A DNA stretch of 64,000 nucleotides from Staphylococcus kloosii (GTDB lineage Bacteria > Bacillota > Bacilli > Staphylococcales > Staphylococcaceae), in the NCBI RefSeq assembly GCF_003019255.1, contig NZ_CP027846.1, positions 868,001 through 932,000 on the forward strand, written 5' to 3'. Shown here in pieces: positions 47,763-57,086 of the stretch (positions are counted from its first letter, which is position 1; each line of letters opens with the position of its first letter). A program made the position numbers and the translations under genes. The notes beneath the pieces are model-generated. The model was not told where the DNA came from and ran no database searches. It saw only the letters and a program-made list of their open reading frames with translations.

Positions 47763-47838
47763 AAGAGGCATCGTTATCATAGCGAGATAACGATGCTTCT
47801 TTTTGCATAAAAAAAGTACTGCACGTCTGACAGTACTT
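47763..47838. terminator. Two back-to-back terminators between emrB and the 215-aa membrane protein gene
   Basis: Plus strand: AAGAGGCATCGTTATC / GATAACGATGCTTCTTTTT (about 47763-47803). Minus strand: AAGTACTG (47814-47821) / CAGTACTT (47831-47838), followed on the minus strand by seven T. Confidence 0.85.
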
Positions 47839-47848
47839 AGTGTTTATT

Positions 47849-48496
47849 TTATTGAATTGTATTAATGCGTTTACGTTTGTTTCTAAAGAATAGACTAATA
47901 AATAGTAATGCCAAACTACATATTAATAAGATTAATGCATTATTAATTGCATCAGCCTGTGTTAGTACTTGATCTGGTTTAACCGAAACATAATATTGAC
48001 TTAGACTGTTTGCGATTCGTGTAGCAATATTTTGGAGAATAATTGAAAAACCAAAAGTTATCACTAGCATAATAATTAAAATGAAAATATTAATTATTTT
48101 TAGTACCATGCGATTAAAAATAATAGTTAGTATCGATAATACTAAACTTACAATCGTTGCTATAAAAAAGATATCAAAGACTAGAATAAGTGAATCTATG
48201 CGTGATTGTAGGTTTTCGATATTATCAATGTTGATATCAAGATTGGATATATTATTTAACGTGTCTTGAAAATGACTTAATTGATGAAACGTTATCGGCT
48301 CATTGACCAGTGCTAGATTAAATACAGGCTGTTTATACATACTATAACCAGTTATCGCTGTTAAGATTAACACAATGATATGAATAATAAGATTAAACCA
48401 AGAAAATCTTTTTTTACCTAACTTTTGACCTCTGTGCATCGGTGCACTTGTCAATGTATGTTCAAAATTTTTAAATCTATGATTTTGTTCTGCCAT
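47849..48496 (-). CDS. Four-helix membrane protein of unknown function
   Basis: A 215-residue protein with four predicted helices (about residues 36-56, 107-128, 131-155 and 184-205) and a soluble, Asn/Ile-rich segment between the first two (QLSHFQDTLNNISNLDINIDNIENLQSRI) that could form a coiled coil outside the cell. N- and C-termini are basic and likely cytosolic. I recognise no domain. The start is ATG 48496 after GAAAGGAGT; a TTG five codons upstream overlaps that ribosome site. S. aureus has a hypothetical gene at this place. It is a single gene divergent from the alpha/beta hydrolase. Confidence 0.7.
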   Translation of the reverse strand: MAEQNHRFKNFEHTLTSAPMHRGQKLGKKRFSWFNLIIHIIVLILTAITGYSMYKQPVFNLALVNEPITFHQLSHFQDTLNNISNLDINIDNIENLQSRIDSLILVFDIFFIATIVSLVLSILTIIFNRMVLKIINIFILIIMLVITFGFSIILQNIATRIANSLSQYYVSVKPDQVLTQADAINNALILLICSLALLFISLFFRNKRKRINTIQ

Positions 48497-48718
48497 ATGT
48501 ACTCCTTTCAATAAAAACAGGTATATTTTTTAAGTTCAAAATTTTTATGTTAGTATTTAAATAATAATGTGCTATTAATTATTATCATATTGAAAATCAA
48601 ATAGTTATTTATAATTTATTATAACTGTTTTTATAGCGTAAGTGGGAAAATATATACGATAAATATTACGATATCTATATTGTTTTTAAATTTATAAAAA
48701 GAGTGGGTTGGTTAATTC

Positions 48719-49618
48719 ATGGCTTTTAACATAATGAATCACTTCATTAACAAATATTTATTACCAGTTAGATCAATTAATTTTGACAATGACGAGCAGT
48801 TACAACAATTTTTAACACAACGCGAGAGATTGAATGCTCAAAAACATAAACAGCCTGAAAGTTTAAATATAAAGTCAAATTTAGAAAAACAAACTTTTAA
48901 CGATATGCAGGTGTTTAGGTTTAATTTTAGACATAATAGTAAACAGAAAATTTTATATCTTCATGGCGGATACAATGTATTGCAACCGTCAGTTTTCCAT
49001 TGGAGATTTATGGATAAATTAGCGTTAAGTTCGTTACATGAAATTGTTATGCCTATTTATCCTAAGGCGCCAACTTACAATGTTAAAGATACTTACAGTG
49101 CAATTAATGATTTATATCAACAACTTGTTTCGGAAGTAGGAGAGGACAATATCGTTATTATGGGAGATGGCTCTGGTGGTAGTTTAGCATTGAGTTTTGT
49201 TCAGCAATTATATGCTCAAAATCTGCCAATGCCACAGAAAATTTATTTACTATCGCCATTGTTAGATGCCGAATTGGAAAATGATCAAATTACTGAGGCA
49301 TTAATAAAAAAAGATAAACTGATTCATGTCGAAGGTGTACGTAAAGTCATGGAAGTATGGTCTGACGACTATGCACTGAAAGATGCGAAAATTTCACCGA
49401 TTAATGGAAAAATCAATCACTTACCGCCTATTTACATGTTTGGCAGTACACAAGAAGTATATTACCCAGATATGTTAAAACTTGTAGAGTTGGGTGAAGA
49501 ACATCAACAACCAATTCATTTTTATCCATATAAAAAGATGATACATGGCTTTCCATTATATCCAATTAGACAATCGCATAAAGTAGTAAGACAAATCGTA
49601 CAATCATTAAAAACATAA
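48719..49618 (+). CDS. Alpha/beta hydrolase (esterase/lipase, HSL type)
   Basis: A 299-residue hydrolase of the hormone-sensitive-lipase group. The oxyanion motif is LHGGYN (about residues 81-86), the nucleophile elbow is MGDGSGGSLA (Ser ~154; the usual form is GDSAGG), the acid is probably an Asp/Glu in YMFGSTQEVYYPD, and the His is in KMIHGFPLYP near 277. There is no signal peptide. The substrate is not known. It is a single gene that ends at a perfect hairpin. Confidence 0.82.
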   Translation: MAFNIMNHFINKYLLPVRSINFDNDEQLQQFLTQRERLNAQKHKQPESLNIKSNLEKQTFNDMQVFRFNFRHNSKQKILYLHGGYNVLQPSVFHWRFMDKLALSSLHEIVMPIYPKAPTYNVKDTYSAINDLYQQLVSEVGEDNIVIMGDGSGGSLALSFVQQLYAQNLPMPQKIYLLSPLLDAELENDQITEALIKKDKLIHVEGVRKVMEVWSDDYALKDAKISPINGKINHLPPIYMFGSTQEVYYPDMLKLVELGEEHQQPIHFYPYKKMIHGFPLYPIRQSHKVVRQIVQSLKT

Positions 49619-49625
49619 AGTTTAA

Positions 49626-49657
49626 AAAATGCCGTCATAATTAAATGACGGCATTTT
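49626..49657. terminator. Bidirectional terminator after the alpha/beta hydrolase gene
   Basis: AAAATGCCGTCAT and ATGACGGCATTTT form a 13-bp stem with a short A/T loop; it serves both converging genes. Confidence 0.9.
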
Positions 49658-49664
49658 TAATGAG

Positions 49665-50069
49665 TTACTTGGAAGCAACTAACGTATTGATAGAATCAAT
49701 TATTAATTTCTGACCTTTTAATGTATACAAATAAGAAATAAGCGTTGCAAAATCGTCCTCTGGATTATCCATTTGAGCGAACGTTTTTGAGGTATTCGTA
49801 TAATCTTCCGCTATACCTTGTGCATATTCTTCATAGTGCTTTAAAAAGTCCGTTTCATCTTGATAAGCGTCTAATATAGAATAAACTGCATCCACAGTTT
49901 GTTTTTGGCCACGATAAAAACTGATGTTTAATCCTCTGTCAATTAACTGGTCATCAGGACCGTTAATAACGAGGGATTTACTTTGATTCAATTCACTTAA
50001 AGATGCTTTAACTTCGTCATGATGATCATAAAGTTGTGTACGGATAATATCTATTAATGATTCTGACAT
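49665..50069 (-). CDS. Small acidic cytosolic protein, function unknown
   Basis: A 134-residue, mostly helical, acidic protein. No domain is recognised. RGLNISFYRGQKQTVDAVYSILDAY and the end LKGQKLIIDSINTLV are its most conserved-looking parts. The start is ATG 50069 after AAGGAG. It lies 12 bases behind the thioesterase gene on the same strand, so the two are probably co-transcribed; this pairing also occurs in S. aureus as I remember. Confidence 0.65.
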   Translation of the reverse strand: MSESLIDIIRTQLYDHHDEVKASLSELNQSKSLVINGPDDQLIDRGLNISFYRGQKQTVDAVYSILDAYQDETDFLKHYEEYAQGIAEDYTNTSKTFAQMDNPEDDFATLISYLYTLKGQKLIIDSINTLVASK

Positions 50070-50081
50070 ATGAATCACTCC

Positions 50082-50549
50082 TTATTTTGGTATGCCGATA
50101 CGATGGCCAAGTTGTTTAGGCCAGTTGATAGTCGGTTGTTGCGCATAGTATTGCTCTAATTGTTGGTAATATTGTTGGGGGAAAGGACTTACTTTATTCG
50201 TATTTCTATCAATTCCTAACATCATTGCTTCGTTAGTGGCAGCAAGCGTATCGTCTTGCTTATACATAAATGCAAAAAAATGTGCTCTTTTAACATCATA
50301 GTCATACAAATATAATTTAACAGTATATGTTTCATCGAGCTTTAACTCTTGAAGATAACTTGTTTGTTCTTCAGCTGTGAACATAGTGTAGCTTAGTGTC
50401 TTTCTTTCTTCGAGTGACAAACCGTGTGCGTAATTAAATTGATTGATAATATCACTAAATATATGATTATAATGTGAATCATGCATGTGATTATTATGGT
50501 CAATCATGTCAGTTGAAACTTGCTGTGAAACTGTAAAAACTGTAGACAT
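50082..50549 (-). CDS. Acyl-CoA thioesterase-like (hotdog fold) protein
   Basis: A 155-residue protein of the 4HBT/YbgC type. The segment TDMIDHNNHMHDSHYNHIFSDIINQF at about residues 13-38 is the D-x(4)-H-x-N/H active-site start of hotdog thioesterases. Residues ~60-115 form the remaining beta strands. The CoA ester hydrolysed is unknown. It is the first gene of a pair with the small acidic protein. Confidence 0.78.
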   Translation of the reverse strand: MSTVFTVSQQVSTDMIDHNNHMHDSHYNHIFSDIINQFNYAHGLSLEERKTLSYTMFTAEEQTSYLQELKLDETYTVKLYLYDYDVKRAHFFAFMYKQDDTLAATNEAMMLGIDRNTNKVSPFPQQYYQQLEQYYAQQPTINWPKQLGHRIGIPK

Positions 50550-50679
50550 AGTCCTTTCAACTCCTGAATTTATATTTCTAAATTAGTAACGTCTACAATT
50601 ATATTACTAAATATAGTTTAAACATACATCTATCACGATTCATGGTAAAATAAAGGAAAATAGTTGGGGAGGAAATTTT

Positions 50680-51627
50680 ATGGGGCTGACGATAAATTAT
50701 CAAATTGGCGACCATCCACTTCAACAAGTTGATGATGAACAAGCCTTACCGGCTGAGGCTGATTTCATATGGTATGATTACGAAAATCCGACATCATTAG
50801 AAAATCATCAATTACAAAATGATTTTAATTTTAATAAACTTGAAATTGATGATACAGTTAACGGTACACCAAGAGCAAAATATAAAACATATGCTTCATA
50901 TCAATATATCGTTGTTCATGGCATACGTGATGAAGATTACAGACCGACTGCCATTAACTTCTTTATAAAAGATAATGTGTTAATTACATATCATCATACA
51001 CATGAACAAGCTATTACAGATATCAACAATACTTTATGTGAACACACGATTGACTGTTTAACTGCTAGTAGCGTCATGCTTTATATTATAGATCAACTTG
51101 TAGATTATTATTTTGATTATATTTATGACATAGAAGAAAAAGTTTATGATTTTGAAGATAAACATGTAAATGATACTACGAGTAAGTTCATTATGGATAA
51201 TGTGTTTAAGTTACGTTCGGATATCATAAAGTTAAAACGGATAGTCTTTCCAATGCATGAACTTATAGTTACACTTAAAGACAGTAAAACGCTATTTAAC
51301 AGTCATAAAGACTATTTATATATTCAACATATTGAAGATCATATGATTAAACAAGAAAATAGTATTAAAACTTCTGACGAAATGACCAATGAAATAAGAG
51401 AGAATTATGAATCGTATAGTTCTTATAAAATGAATAATATAATGCAAATATTGACGCTTGTATCTGTGATTTTTTCACCATTAGCGTTAATTACAGGCAT
51501 TTACGGTATGAACTTTAAATATATGCCAGAATTAAATTGGCACTATAGTTATTTCGCCGTCTTAGTCATTATGTTAGTTATTGCCAGTATATGTATTTGG
51601 TACTTTAAAAAGAAAAAGTGGTTTTAA
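50680..51627 (+). CDS. CorA family magnesium transporter (second copy)
   Basis: A 315-residue divalent cation channel with the same plan as the copy at 6853: a large cytosolic domain, two C-terminal helices (about 256-276 and 291-308) and G-M-N at 276-278 (IYGMNFKYMPEL), followed by a Lys-rich tail. The two copies are distant in sequence, so they are old paralogues, not a recent duplication. It precedes fni by ~40 bases on the same strand and may be co-transcribed with it. Confidence 0.88.
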   Translation: MGLTINYQIGDHPLQQVDDEQALPAEADFIWYDYENPTSLENHQLQNDFNFNKLEIDDTVNGTPRAKYKTYASYQYIVVHGIRDEDYRPTAINFFIKDNVLITYHHTHEQAITDINNTLCEHTIDCLTASSVMLYIIDQLVDYYFDYIYDIEEKVYDFEDKHVNDTTSKFIMDNVFKLRSDIIKLKRIVFPMHELIVTLKDSKTLFNSHKDYLYIQHIEDHMIKQENSIKTSDEMTNEIRENYESYSSYKMNNIMQILTLVSVIFSPLALITGIYGMNFKYMPELNWHYSYFAVLVIMLVIASICIWYFKKKKWF

Positions 51628-51669
51628 CCGTAACTTAAAAAATTTAACAAGATGAAAGTAGGGACAATA

Positions 51670-52710
51670 GTGAGCGATTCAAAGCGAGAACAAAGAAAGA
51701 ATGACCATGTGGAAATAGCAATGGCACAAACAGATGCGCCACAATCAGATTTTGATAAAATAAGGTTTGTACATCATTCCATTCCAGATATAGATGTCAG
51801 TGATGTAGATTTGAGTAGTCAATTAACTGATTTTAAACTAGACTATCCTATTTATATTAATGCTATGACAGGTGGCAGTGAGTGGACAAAAAACATAAAC
51901 GAGAAATTAGCAGTCGTAGCACGCGAAACAGGGTTAGCAATGGCAGTAGGTTCAACACATGCTGCATTACGTAATGCAAACATGGCGTCTTCATTTAGTA
52001 TCGTGCGTGATACGAATCCTGAAGGTATTGTGTTTAGTAATGTCGGTGCCGATGTACCAGTCGATAAAGCGGAAGAAGCGGTAACATTATTAGATGCTCA
52101 AGCATTGCAAGTGCACGTTAATTCTCCTCAAGAATTAGTTATGCCTGAGGGGAATAGAGAATTTTCAACGTGGATGGATAATCTAGCATTGATTGTAGAA
52201 CGTGTACCTGTACCTGTTATCGTTAAAGAAGTTGGCTTTGGCATGAGTAAAGAAACAATTCAAAGCCTTAAAGCTATTGGTGTAAAATACGTGGATGTTA
52301 GTGGTAAAGGTGGCACAAATTTCGTTGATATTGAAAATGAACGCCGTTCTTTAAAAGATATGAATTATTTATCATCTTGGGGCCAGTCCACAGTCGAATC
52401 ATTGTTAGAAAGTACTAAATTCCAACAAGATGTTAATGTATTAGCGAGTGGCGGCGTTAGAACACCTTTAGATGCAGTAAAATGTTTAGCGTTGGGAGCA
52501 AATGCAGTAGGTATGTCGCGACCATTTTTAAATCATATTGAAAATTATGGCATAACTTCTACATTAGATTACGTTGAATCATTTATTGATCAAATGAAAA
52601 AAATTATGACGATGCTAAATGTTCGAACAATTGAAGAGTTAAAACAAACTCAAATTGTATTTAGTCCAGAACTTATTTCATGGATGGAACAAAGAGGCTT
52701 AACAATTTAA
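51670..52710 (+). CDS. fni: Type 2 isopentenyl-diphosphate delta-isomerase
   Basis: A 346-residue FMN/NAD(P)H-dependent enzyme that interconverts isopentenyl and dimethylallyl diphosphate in the mevalonate-fed isoprenoid pathway. It starts SDSKREQRKNDHVEIAMAQ, with the R-x-x-x-K-x-x-H signature. NAMTGGSEWTKNINEKLA, VGSTHAALRN and the C-terminal ASGGVRTPLDAVKCLALGANAVGMSRPFL (flavin phosphate loop, read in parts) are as in S. aureus Fni. The start is GTG 51670, six codons inside an in-frame ATG, because the S. aureus enzyme begins here and AGTAGGG is well placed. It is a housekeeping gene. Confidence 0.93.
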   Translation: MSDSKREQRKNDHVEIAMAQTDAPQSDFDKIRFVHHSIPDIDVSDVDLSSQLTDFKLDYPIYINAMTGGSEWTKNINEKLAVVARETGLAMAVGSTHAALRNANMASSFSIVRDTNPEGIVFSNVGADVPVDKAEEAVTLLDAQALQVHVNSPQELVMPEGNREFSTWMDNLALIVERVPVPVIVKEVGFGMSKETIQSLKAIGVKYVDVSGKGGTNFVDIENERRSLKDMNYLSSWGQSTVESLLESTKFQQDVNVLASGGVRTPLDAVKCLALGANAVGMSRPFLNHIENYGITSTLDYVESFIDQMKKIMTMLNVRTIEELKQTQIVFSPELISWMEQRGLTI

Positions 52711-52718
52711 AATTCACT

Positions 52719-52766
52719 AAAAAACGTTAGTAATGAAGTCTAGTCACTTCTTACTAACGTTTTTTG
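52719..52766. terminator. Bidirectional terminator between fni and gltS
   Basis: AAAAACGTTAGTAATGAAGT and ACTTCTTACTAACGTTTTTT form a near-perfect stem around a six-base loop. Confidence 0.9.
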
Positions 52767-52772
52767 CTTATA

Positions 52773-53981
52773 TTATTTTAAAATATTAATAAATGATGTC
52801 ACGATCGGCACACCTAATAAATCTATTAAAAAGGCGCCTACAATAGGTACAACAAGATACGCTTTCGGCGAAGCACCAAATTTTTTCGTAATAACGTCTA
52901 AGTTCGCCATTGCATTAGGTGTAGCACCTAATCCATGTCCTATAAAACCACCAATCATTACCGCAGCGTCATAATTTTTACCTAATCCTCGGAAAACGAT
53001 AAAGACTGAGAATAAAACGATAAAGACAATTTGAACAAGTACGATAATAATAAGTGGAATAGCTAATTTATAAATGTCTGTTAAATTTATACTCATTAAA
53101 GCAATGGATAAAAATAGACTTAATGAAACATCACTGATTTTATCTACTATTTTCATATCGATTAATTGTAAATTACCATACTCAGATATGTTTCGAATAA
53201 TAACAGCGACAAACATAGCGCCAACATACATTGGAATATTGATACTTGTTAAGTCTGTAAATGTATTGCCGATATAACTGCCGATTGCCATGCAAATAGC
53301 AACAATAGTAAATTGTAATAAAAAGACAGTTGTCGGTTCCATTTTATTATGTAAATGTTCATTATAAGAAACAGTACTATAATCTTCTTTTGTAGATTCC
53401 GCTTGTGAAGGTTTTAAATTATATTTGTTAATTAAGTATTTCACTACAGGTCCACCAATGAGCCCACCTGCAACGAGACCTAAAGTCGCTGCTGCTAATG
53501 CGGCTGTAAGTGCAGAATGATAACCGAGTTGTTGAATTGTTTGCCCATATGCCGCGGCATTACCATGTCCACCTTCCATTGACATTGATCCAGCAGTAAT
53601 ACCTAATAAAGGTGGTATATTAAGTACTTTTGCTAATGCAACACCAATAACATTTTGTAGTGTCGCTAATATGCCACAGAAAATAAAGTATAAAATGAGC
53701 ACCTTGCCACCTAATTTTAATAATTTTAAAGATGCGCCTAGTCCTATGGTAGTAAAGAATGCTAGCATAAAGAAGTTTTGAAAGAAATCAGAGTTCAGTT
53801 TGATTGTGACAATGCTGAAACTCTGTAAAATAGCAACTAAGATTGCGAATAGTAAACCGCCTATGACGGGCGCGGGGATACATAATTTCTTTAATACCGA
53901 GACATGGTTCACAATATAGACACCAAGTAAGTACAAAATACTTGCTAATGCCAGGGTTGTAACCGCATCTATATGTAACAT
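52773..53981 (-). CDS. gltS: Sodium/glutamate symporter (ESS family)
   Basis: A 402-residue Na+-dependent glutamate importer with about ten helices. The ESS signature SMEGGHGNAAAYG at about residues 133-145 and its second-half counterpart GGFIGHGLGATPNAMANL near 344-361 are both visible, reflecting the internal inverted repeat. It differs from the gltT protein at 3153, which is of the DAACS family. The ribosome site AAGGAGG precedes the ATG. A cre-like site upstream (54008-54021) suggests CcpA control. Confidence 0.9.
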   Translation of the reverse strand: MLHIDAVTTLALASILYLLGVYIVNHVSVLKKLCIPAPVIGGLLFAILVAILQSFSIVTIKLNSDFFQNFFMLAFFTTIGLGASLKLLKLGGKVLILYFIFCGILATLQNVIGVALAKVLNIPPLLGITAGSMSMEGGHGNAAAYGQTIQQLGYHSALTAALAAATLGLVAGGLIGGPVVKYLINKYNLKPSQAESTKEDYSTVSYNEHLHNKMEPTTVFLLQFTIVAICMAIGSYIGNTFTDLTSINIPMYVGAMFVAVIIRNISEYGNLQLIDMKIVDKISDVSLSLFLSIALMSINLTDIYKLAIPLIIIVLVQIVFIVLFSVFIVFRGLGKNYDAAVMIGGFIGHGLGATPNAMANLDVITKKFGASPKAYLVVPIVGAFLIDLLGVPIVTSFINILK

Positions 53982-54007
53982 AATGAGCCCTCCTTATTAT
54001 ATGTAAT

Positions 54008-54021
54008 AGTAATCGCTTACA
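54008..54021. promoter_or_regulatory. cre-like site upstream of gltS
   Basis: On the minus strand TGTAAGCGATTACT fits the CcpA consensus apart from the last base. It lies 27 bases before the gltS start. Confidence 0.5.
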
Positions 54022-54208
54022 AAATCATCTAAAGGGCATTATATATTGTAGTTGACAGTAATTGCAATGACAAATATATAGTTTATATAAAGAAGATAAT
54101 ATTTAATTTTTTTACAGTTTAATTGAATAAGTTCGAATTGATGACTTTATATTTATTTTTAGTTACCATGTAATCACGAGTAAATAGATAGAGATAAGGG
54201 GTTATGTC

Positions 54209-55537
54209 ATGGAAAATTCACTACGCAGCCAAAAGCAATATGGTGCATTGGCTTTATTACCGCTAGTAATATTTTTAGTGTTATATATCGGCGTAGGTAT
54301 TACATTTACAATAATGGGTAAAAAAGATGCCTTTGACCAATTACCACGTCATGTTGCAGTGTTTATCGGTATAGTGATTGCGTGGACTTGTTATGATCGC
54401 AAAACAAAATTTGCGAAAAAAGTACAAATTTTCACTGAAAATGCTGGTAACTCTGGCATCGTTAATTTAGGACTTATTTTACTATTAGCAGGTGCCTTTT
54501 CTACAGTTACATCCGACATGGGTGGTAAAGATGCTATGGTTAATATGGGTCTATCTGTTATACCACCGAGCTTATTAATTCCCGGCATTTTTATAATGAG
54601 TGGTTTTGCGGCACTGACTTTGGGAACGTCAACAGGGGCTCAGGCGGCCTTCATTCCTGTGGGTGTTGCGGTAGCACAAGCGGCAGATTTAAGTATAGCT
54701 GCAGCAGGTGCAGCAGTTATTGCAGGTGCATATTTTGGTGATAACTTATCCATTATTTCTGATACGACGATAGCTGCGACAAATGGCGTAGGCGCTAAAA
54801 TGCGCGATAAATTTAAAATGAATGTTCTGATTGCCTTACCGGCCGCTATTTTAACGGCAGTCTGTTATGGTATTGTTGGTGGTACAGGTACGGTAAAAGG
54901 TGATTTAAGCTTTAATTTTATTAATATATTACCTTATTTATTTGTGTTAATTGCCGCGATTGCCGGATTAGACGTTATTTTAGTCCTTATTATAGGTATT
55001 TTAATGGCTGGTTTATTAGGCATCGTGCAAGGAAATATGGGCATTTTCCAATTTACAAAAGCGATTGGCGATGGCATGCAAAGCATGTTTTTAATTTTCT
55101 TAGTTGCCTTTTTAGTTTCAGGTTTAGTTGCTTTAATCCGTTACTACGGTGGTATCGATTGGATTATTCAAGCAATGAAAGCTAAAGCAAAAGGGCGCAA
55201 AAGTGCAGAATATGTAATAGGCTTTATGTCGGGCATTTTATCGGCAGCGTTGTCACATAATACATTAGCTATTATAATTTCAGCACCTATAGCCAAAGAA
55301 ATCGGTGATGAGTATAAAGTACCACCAAAAAGAATGGCAAGCTTGCTTGATATTTTTGCTTGTAGTGCATTAATGGTTTTACCACATGATAGTGGGATGT
55401 TAATGGTTGAACAGTATGGACATGTATCGTACCTCGATGTTTTAAAATATTCATATTACCCCGTTATCTTTATTATATGTACAATAATTACCATACAATT
55501 TGGATTATTAGATAAGAAGAAAGTAAAGAACAAATAA
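54209..55537 (+). CDS. NhaC-family Na+/H+ (or Na+-coupled organic anion) antiporter
   Basis: A 442-residue membrane protein with about eleven helices. The family motif GAYFGDNLSIISDTTIAAT lies at about residues 175-193, the duplicated counterpart is near ALSHNTLAIIISAPIA, and PHDSGMLMVEQYG lies near 395. This is the NhaC/IT-type ion transporter core. Members exchange Na+ for H+ or for malate/lactate; which applies is unknown. It is a single gene divergent from gltS. Confidence 0.82.
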   Translation: MENSLRSQKQYGALALLPLVIFLVLYIGVGITFTIMGKKDAFDQLPRHVAVFIGIVIAWTCYDRKTKFAKKVQIFTENAGNSGIVNLGLILLLAGAFSTVTSDMGGKDAMVNMGLSVIPPSLLIPGIFIMSGFAALTLGTSTGAQAAFIPVGVAVAQAADLSIAAAGAAVIAGAYFGDNLSIISDTTIAATNGVGAKMRDKFKMNVLIALPAAILTAVCYGIVGGTGTVKGDLSFNFINILPYLFVLIAAIAGLDVILVLIIGILMAGLLGIVQGNMGIFQFTKAIGDGMQSMFLIFLVAFLVSGLVALIRYYGGIDWIIQAMKAKAKGRKSAEYVIGFMSGILSAALSHNTLAIIISAPIAKEIGDEYKVPPKRMASLLDIFACSALMVLPHDSGMLMVEQYGHVSYLDVLKYSYYPVIFIICTIITIQFGLLDKKKVKNK

Positions 55538-55540
55538 ATT

Positions 55541-55577
55541 AAAAGCTACGATAACTAATGCTGTTATCGTAGCTTTT
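55541..55577. terminator. Bidirectional terminator between the NhaC-family gene and the glycosylase gene
   Basis: AAAAGCTACGATAAC (55541-55555) pairs with GTTATCGTAGCTTTT (to 55577) around seven bases. Confidence 0.9.
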
Positions 55578-55592
55578 TTATCATTGCTATTA

Positions 55593-56201
55593 TTATTTCC
55601 AAGTTTCATCTGGTGGGAGCATAGCAGACTTTTTTAATCGCGAAACATAAGGATTTCCTTTAACGGTATAGCGTAGAGGTTTATGTGTCCATTCACCTTT
55701 GTTAGGAATACCAATGCGTCCGTCCTCAACAATAGCTCTCGGATATTTTCTGTTTTTTGTATCTATTATTAAATTGCCTTCGTTAAGTCTAGAGCCGTCT
55801 ATATGTCTTGGAATATTGAACGCCTTAGTCCATTTACCAGGCCCATTAGTAATGTCATAACCGGTTTTACCACGGTGGTAAGCCATTGTCTCTATACCTT
55901 CTTCAGGTTCTACTGCTCGAATAAGGACACCTTCAGGTATGTCGGCTTGTTGGGTGACGAAGTTAATTAGTAAATGGGTATGCATCACGTGTGCATAAAT
56001 TGTACCACCTTGTTTATATAAAGAAGCTACTTTGGGTGTGCGCTTACCATTAAAACCATGCGCAGCTTTATCATCAAAGCCTAAATACGCTTCCGTTTCG
56101 ACGATATAACCTGTAAATGTTTGTTGTTCATCATGATAAATCACTTTAACACCTAATAAATCTTTAGCAATCGTTGTGGTATCACGTTGTAAAAAATCCA
56201 C
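55593..56201 (-). CDS. 3-methyladenine DNA glycosylase (AAG/MPG family)
   Basis: A 202-residue base-excision repair enzyme that removes alkylated purines. It shows the AAG hallmarks: GYIVETEAYLGFDDKAAHG at about residues 31-49 with the catalytic Glu in VETEAY, YAHVMHTHLLINFVT, GVLIRAVEP, TNGPGKWTKAF and a C-terminal RIGIPNKGEWTHKPLRYTVKGNPYVS region, read in parts. The length is normal. The start is GTG 56201 after AGGAGG, with a rather long spacing of ~11 bases. It is a single gene. Confidence 0.9.
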   Translation of the reverse strand: MDFLQRDTTTIAKDLLGVKVIYHDEQQTFTGYIVETEAYLGFDDKAAHGFNGKRTPKVASLYKQGGTIYAHVMHTHLLINFVTQQADIPEGVLIRAVEPEEGIETMAYHRGKTGYDITNGPGKWTKAFNIPRHIDGSRLNEGNLIIDTKNRKYPRAIVEDGRIGIPNKGEWTHKPLRYTVKGNPYVSRLKKSAMLPPDETWK

Positions 56202-56382
56202 TTTTAAATGCCTCCTAAAAATAAATGCAAAATATAGTAATTATAAAATTTAGTTATTTTTAAAATTGTATATATATTTTTGTAATAGTTTGTTAAACTA
56301 CATAATACATAAGTTGTAAAATATTTCATTCACACATATAGTTTACATTTAAAATACTACATAATAAAGGAGTTGCATTAAA

Positions 56383-56997
56383 ATGACATCAAAAGTAGGG
56401 TTTGGTACAGCATACAAGCTGTTTTGGAAAAACTACGTTAATTTCACTGGGCGCTCGAGAAGAAGCGAGTACTGGTATACGGTATTATGGCACATTATTG
56501 TTTGTATTCCAGGTATTTTATTACTCGTTGGTGGCATTATAGGCACAATTATGGGTTTAATTGATAATAATGCGAGTACATCAGGTGTAAGTATTTTTTG
56601 TCTTATAGTAGGTTGGATTTATTTAGCGTTATATGGTTTAGCAACAATTATACCTAATTATGCATTGTTGATAAGAAGATTTCATGACACTGGTCGCACT
56701 ATGGTCGTGCCAATTATCTTATTTAGTTTTTCAATTGTGATAAACGTTGTACCTTCAATTATTTCTGCACAATTATCGGATAACAATAGTTTAACTGGTT
56801 CAATAGTTGTCTTAATTTTTTATTTGGCGTACTTAGTATTAACGGTATACCAAATTGTCATTACTTGTCTTGATAGTCAACGTAATAGTAATAAATATGG
56901 ATTAAGCCCAAAATATCAAGATACAAAAGCTAATTCATCTGCTGGGATATCACATGAGAATGATATCAATAACCAACATAATAATTTAACTCAATAG
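56383..56997 (+). CDS. DUF805 family membrane protein
   Basis: A 204-residue protein with four helices (about residues 31-60, 68-95, 105-128 and 135-158) and a hydrophilic tail of about 35 residues. FWKNYVNFTGRSRRSEYWYTVLWH at the N-terminus and LLIRRFHDTGRTM in the middle are the DUF805 signature. Function is unknown. The ribosome site AAAGGAG precedes the ATG; it is a single gene. Confidence 0.85.
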   Translation: MTSKVGFGTAYKLFWKNYVNFTGRSRRSEYWYTVLWHIIVCIPGILLLVGGIIGTIMGLIDNNASTSGVSIFCLIVGWIYLALYGLATIIPNYALLIRRFHDTGRTMVVPIILFSFSIVINVVPSIISAQLSDNNSLTGSIVVLIFYLAYLVLTVYQIVITCLDSQRNSNKYGLSPKYQDTKANSSAGISHENDINNQHNNLTQ

Positions 56998-57007
56998 GTC
57001 AATATGA

Positions 57008-57042
57008 AAAGCCAATCCTTTTTTAATAAGAGGATTGGCTTT
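57008..57042. terminator. Bidirectional terminator between the DUF805 gene and araB
   Basis: AAAGCCAATCCT (57008-57019) pairs with AGGATTGGCTTT (57031-57042) around eleven bases. Confidence 0.85.
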
Positions 57043-57086
57043 ATTTATTATTATTTAATGATTAAATCAGACAGTTAAATTTTATT

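Noticed and set aside
6853..51627. The two CorA genes as a recent duplication
   Set aside because: They share the plan and the G-M-N motif but differ through most of their length, so they are old paralogues.
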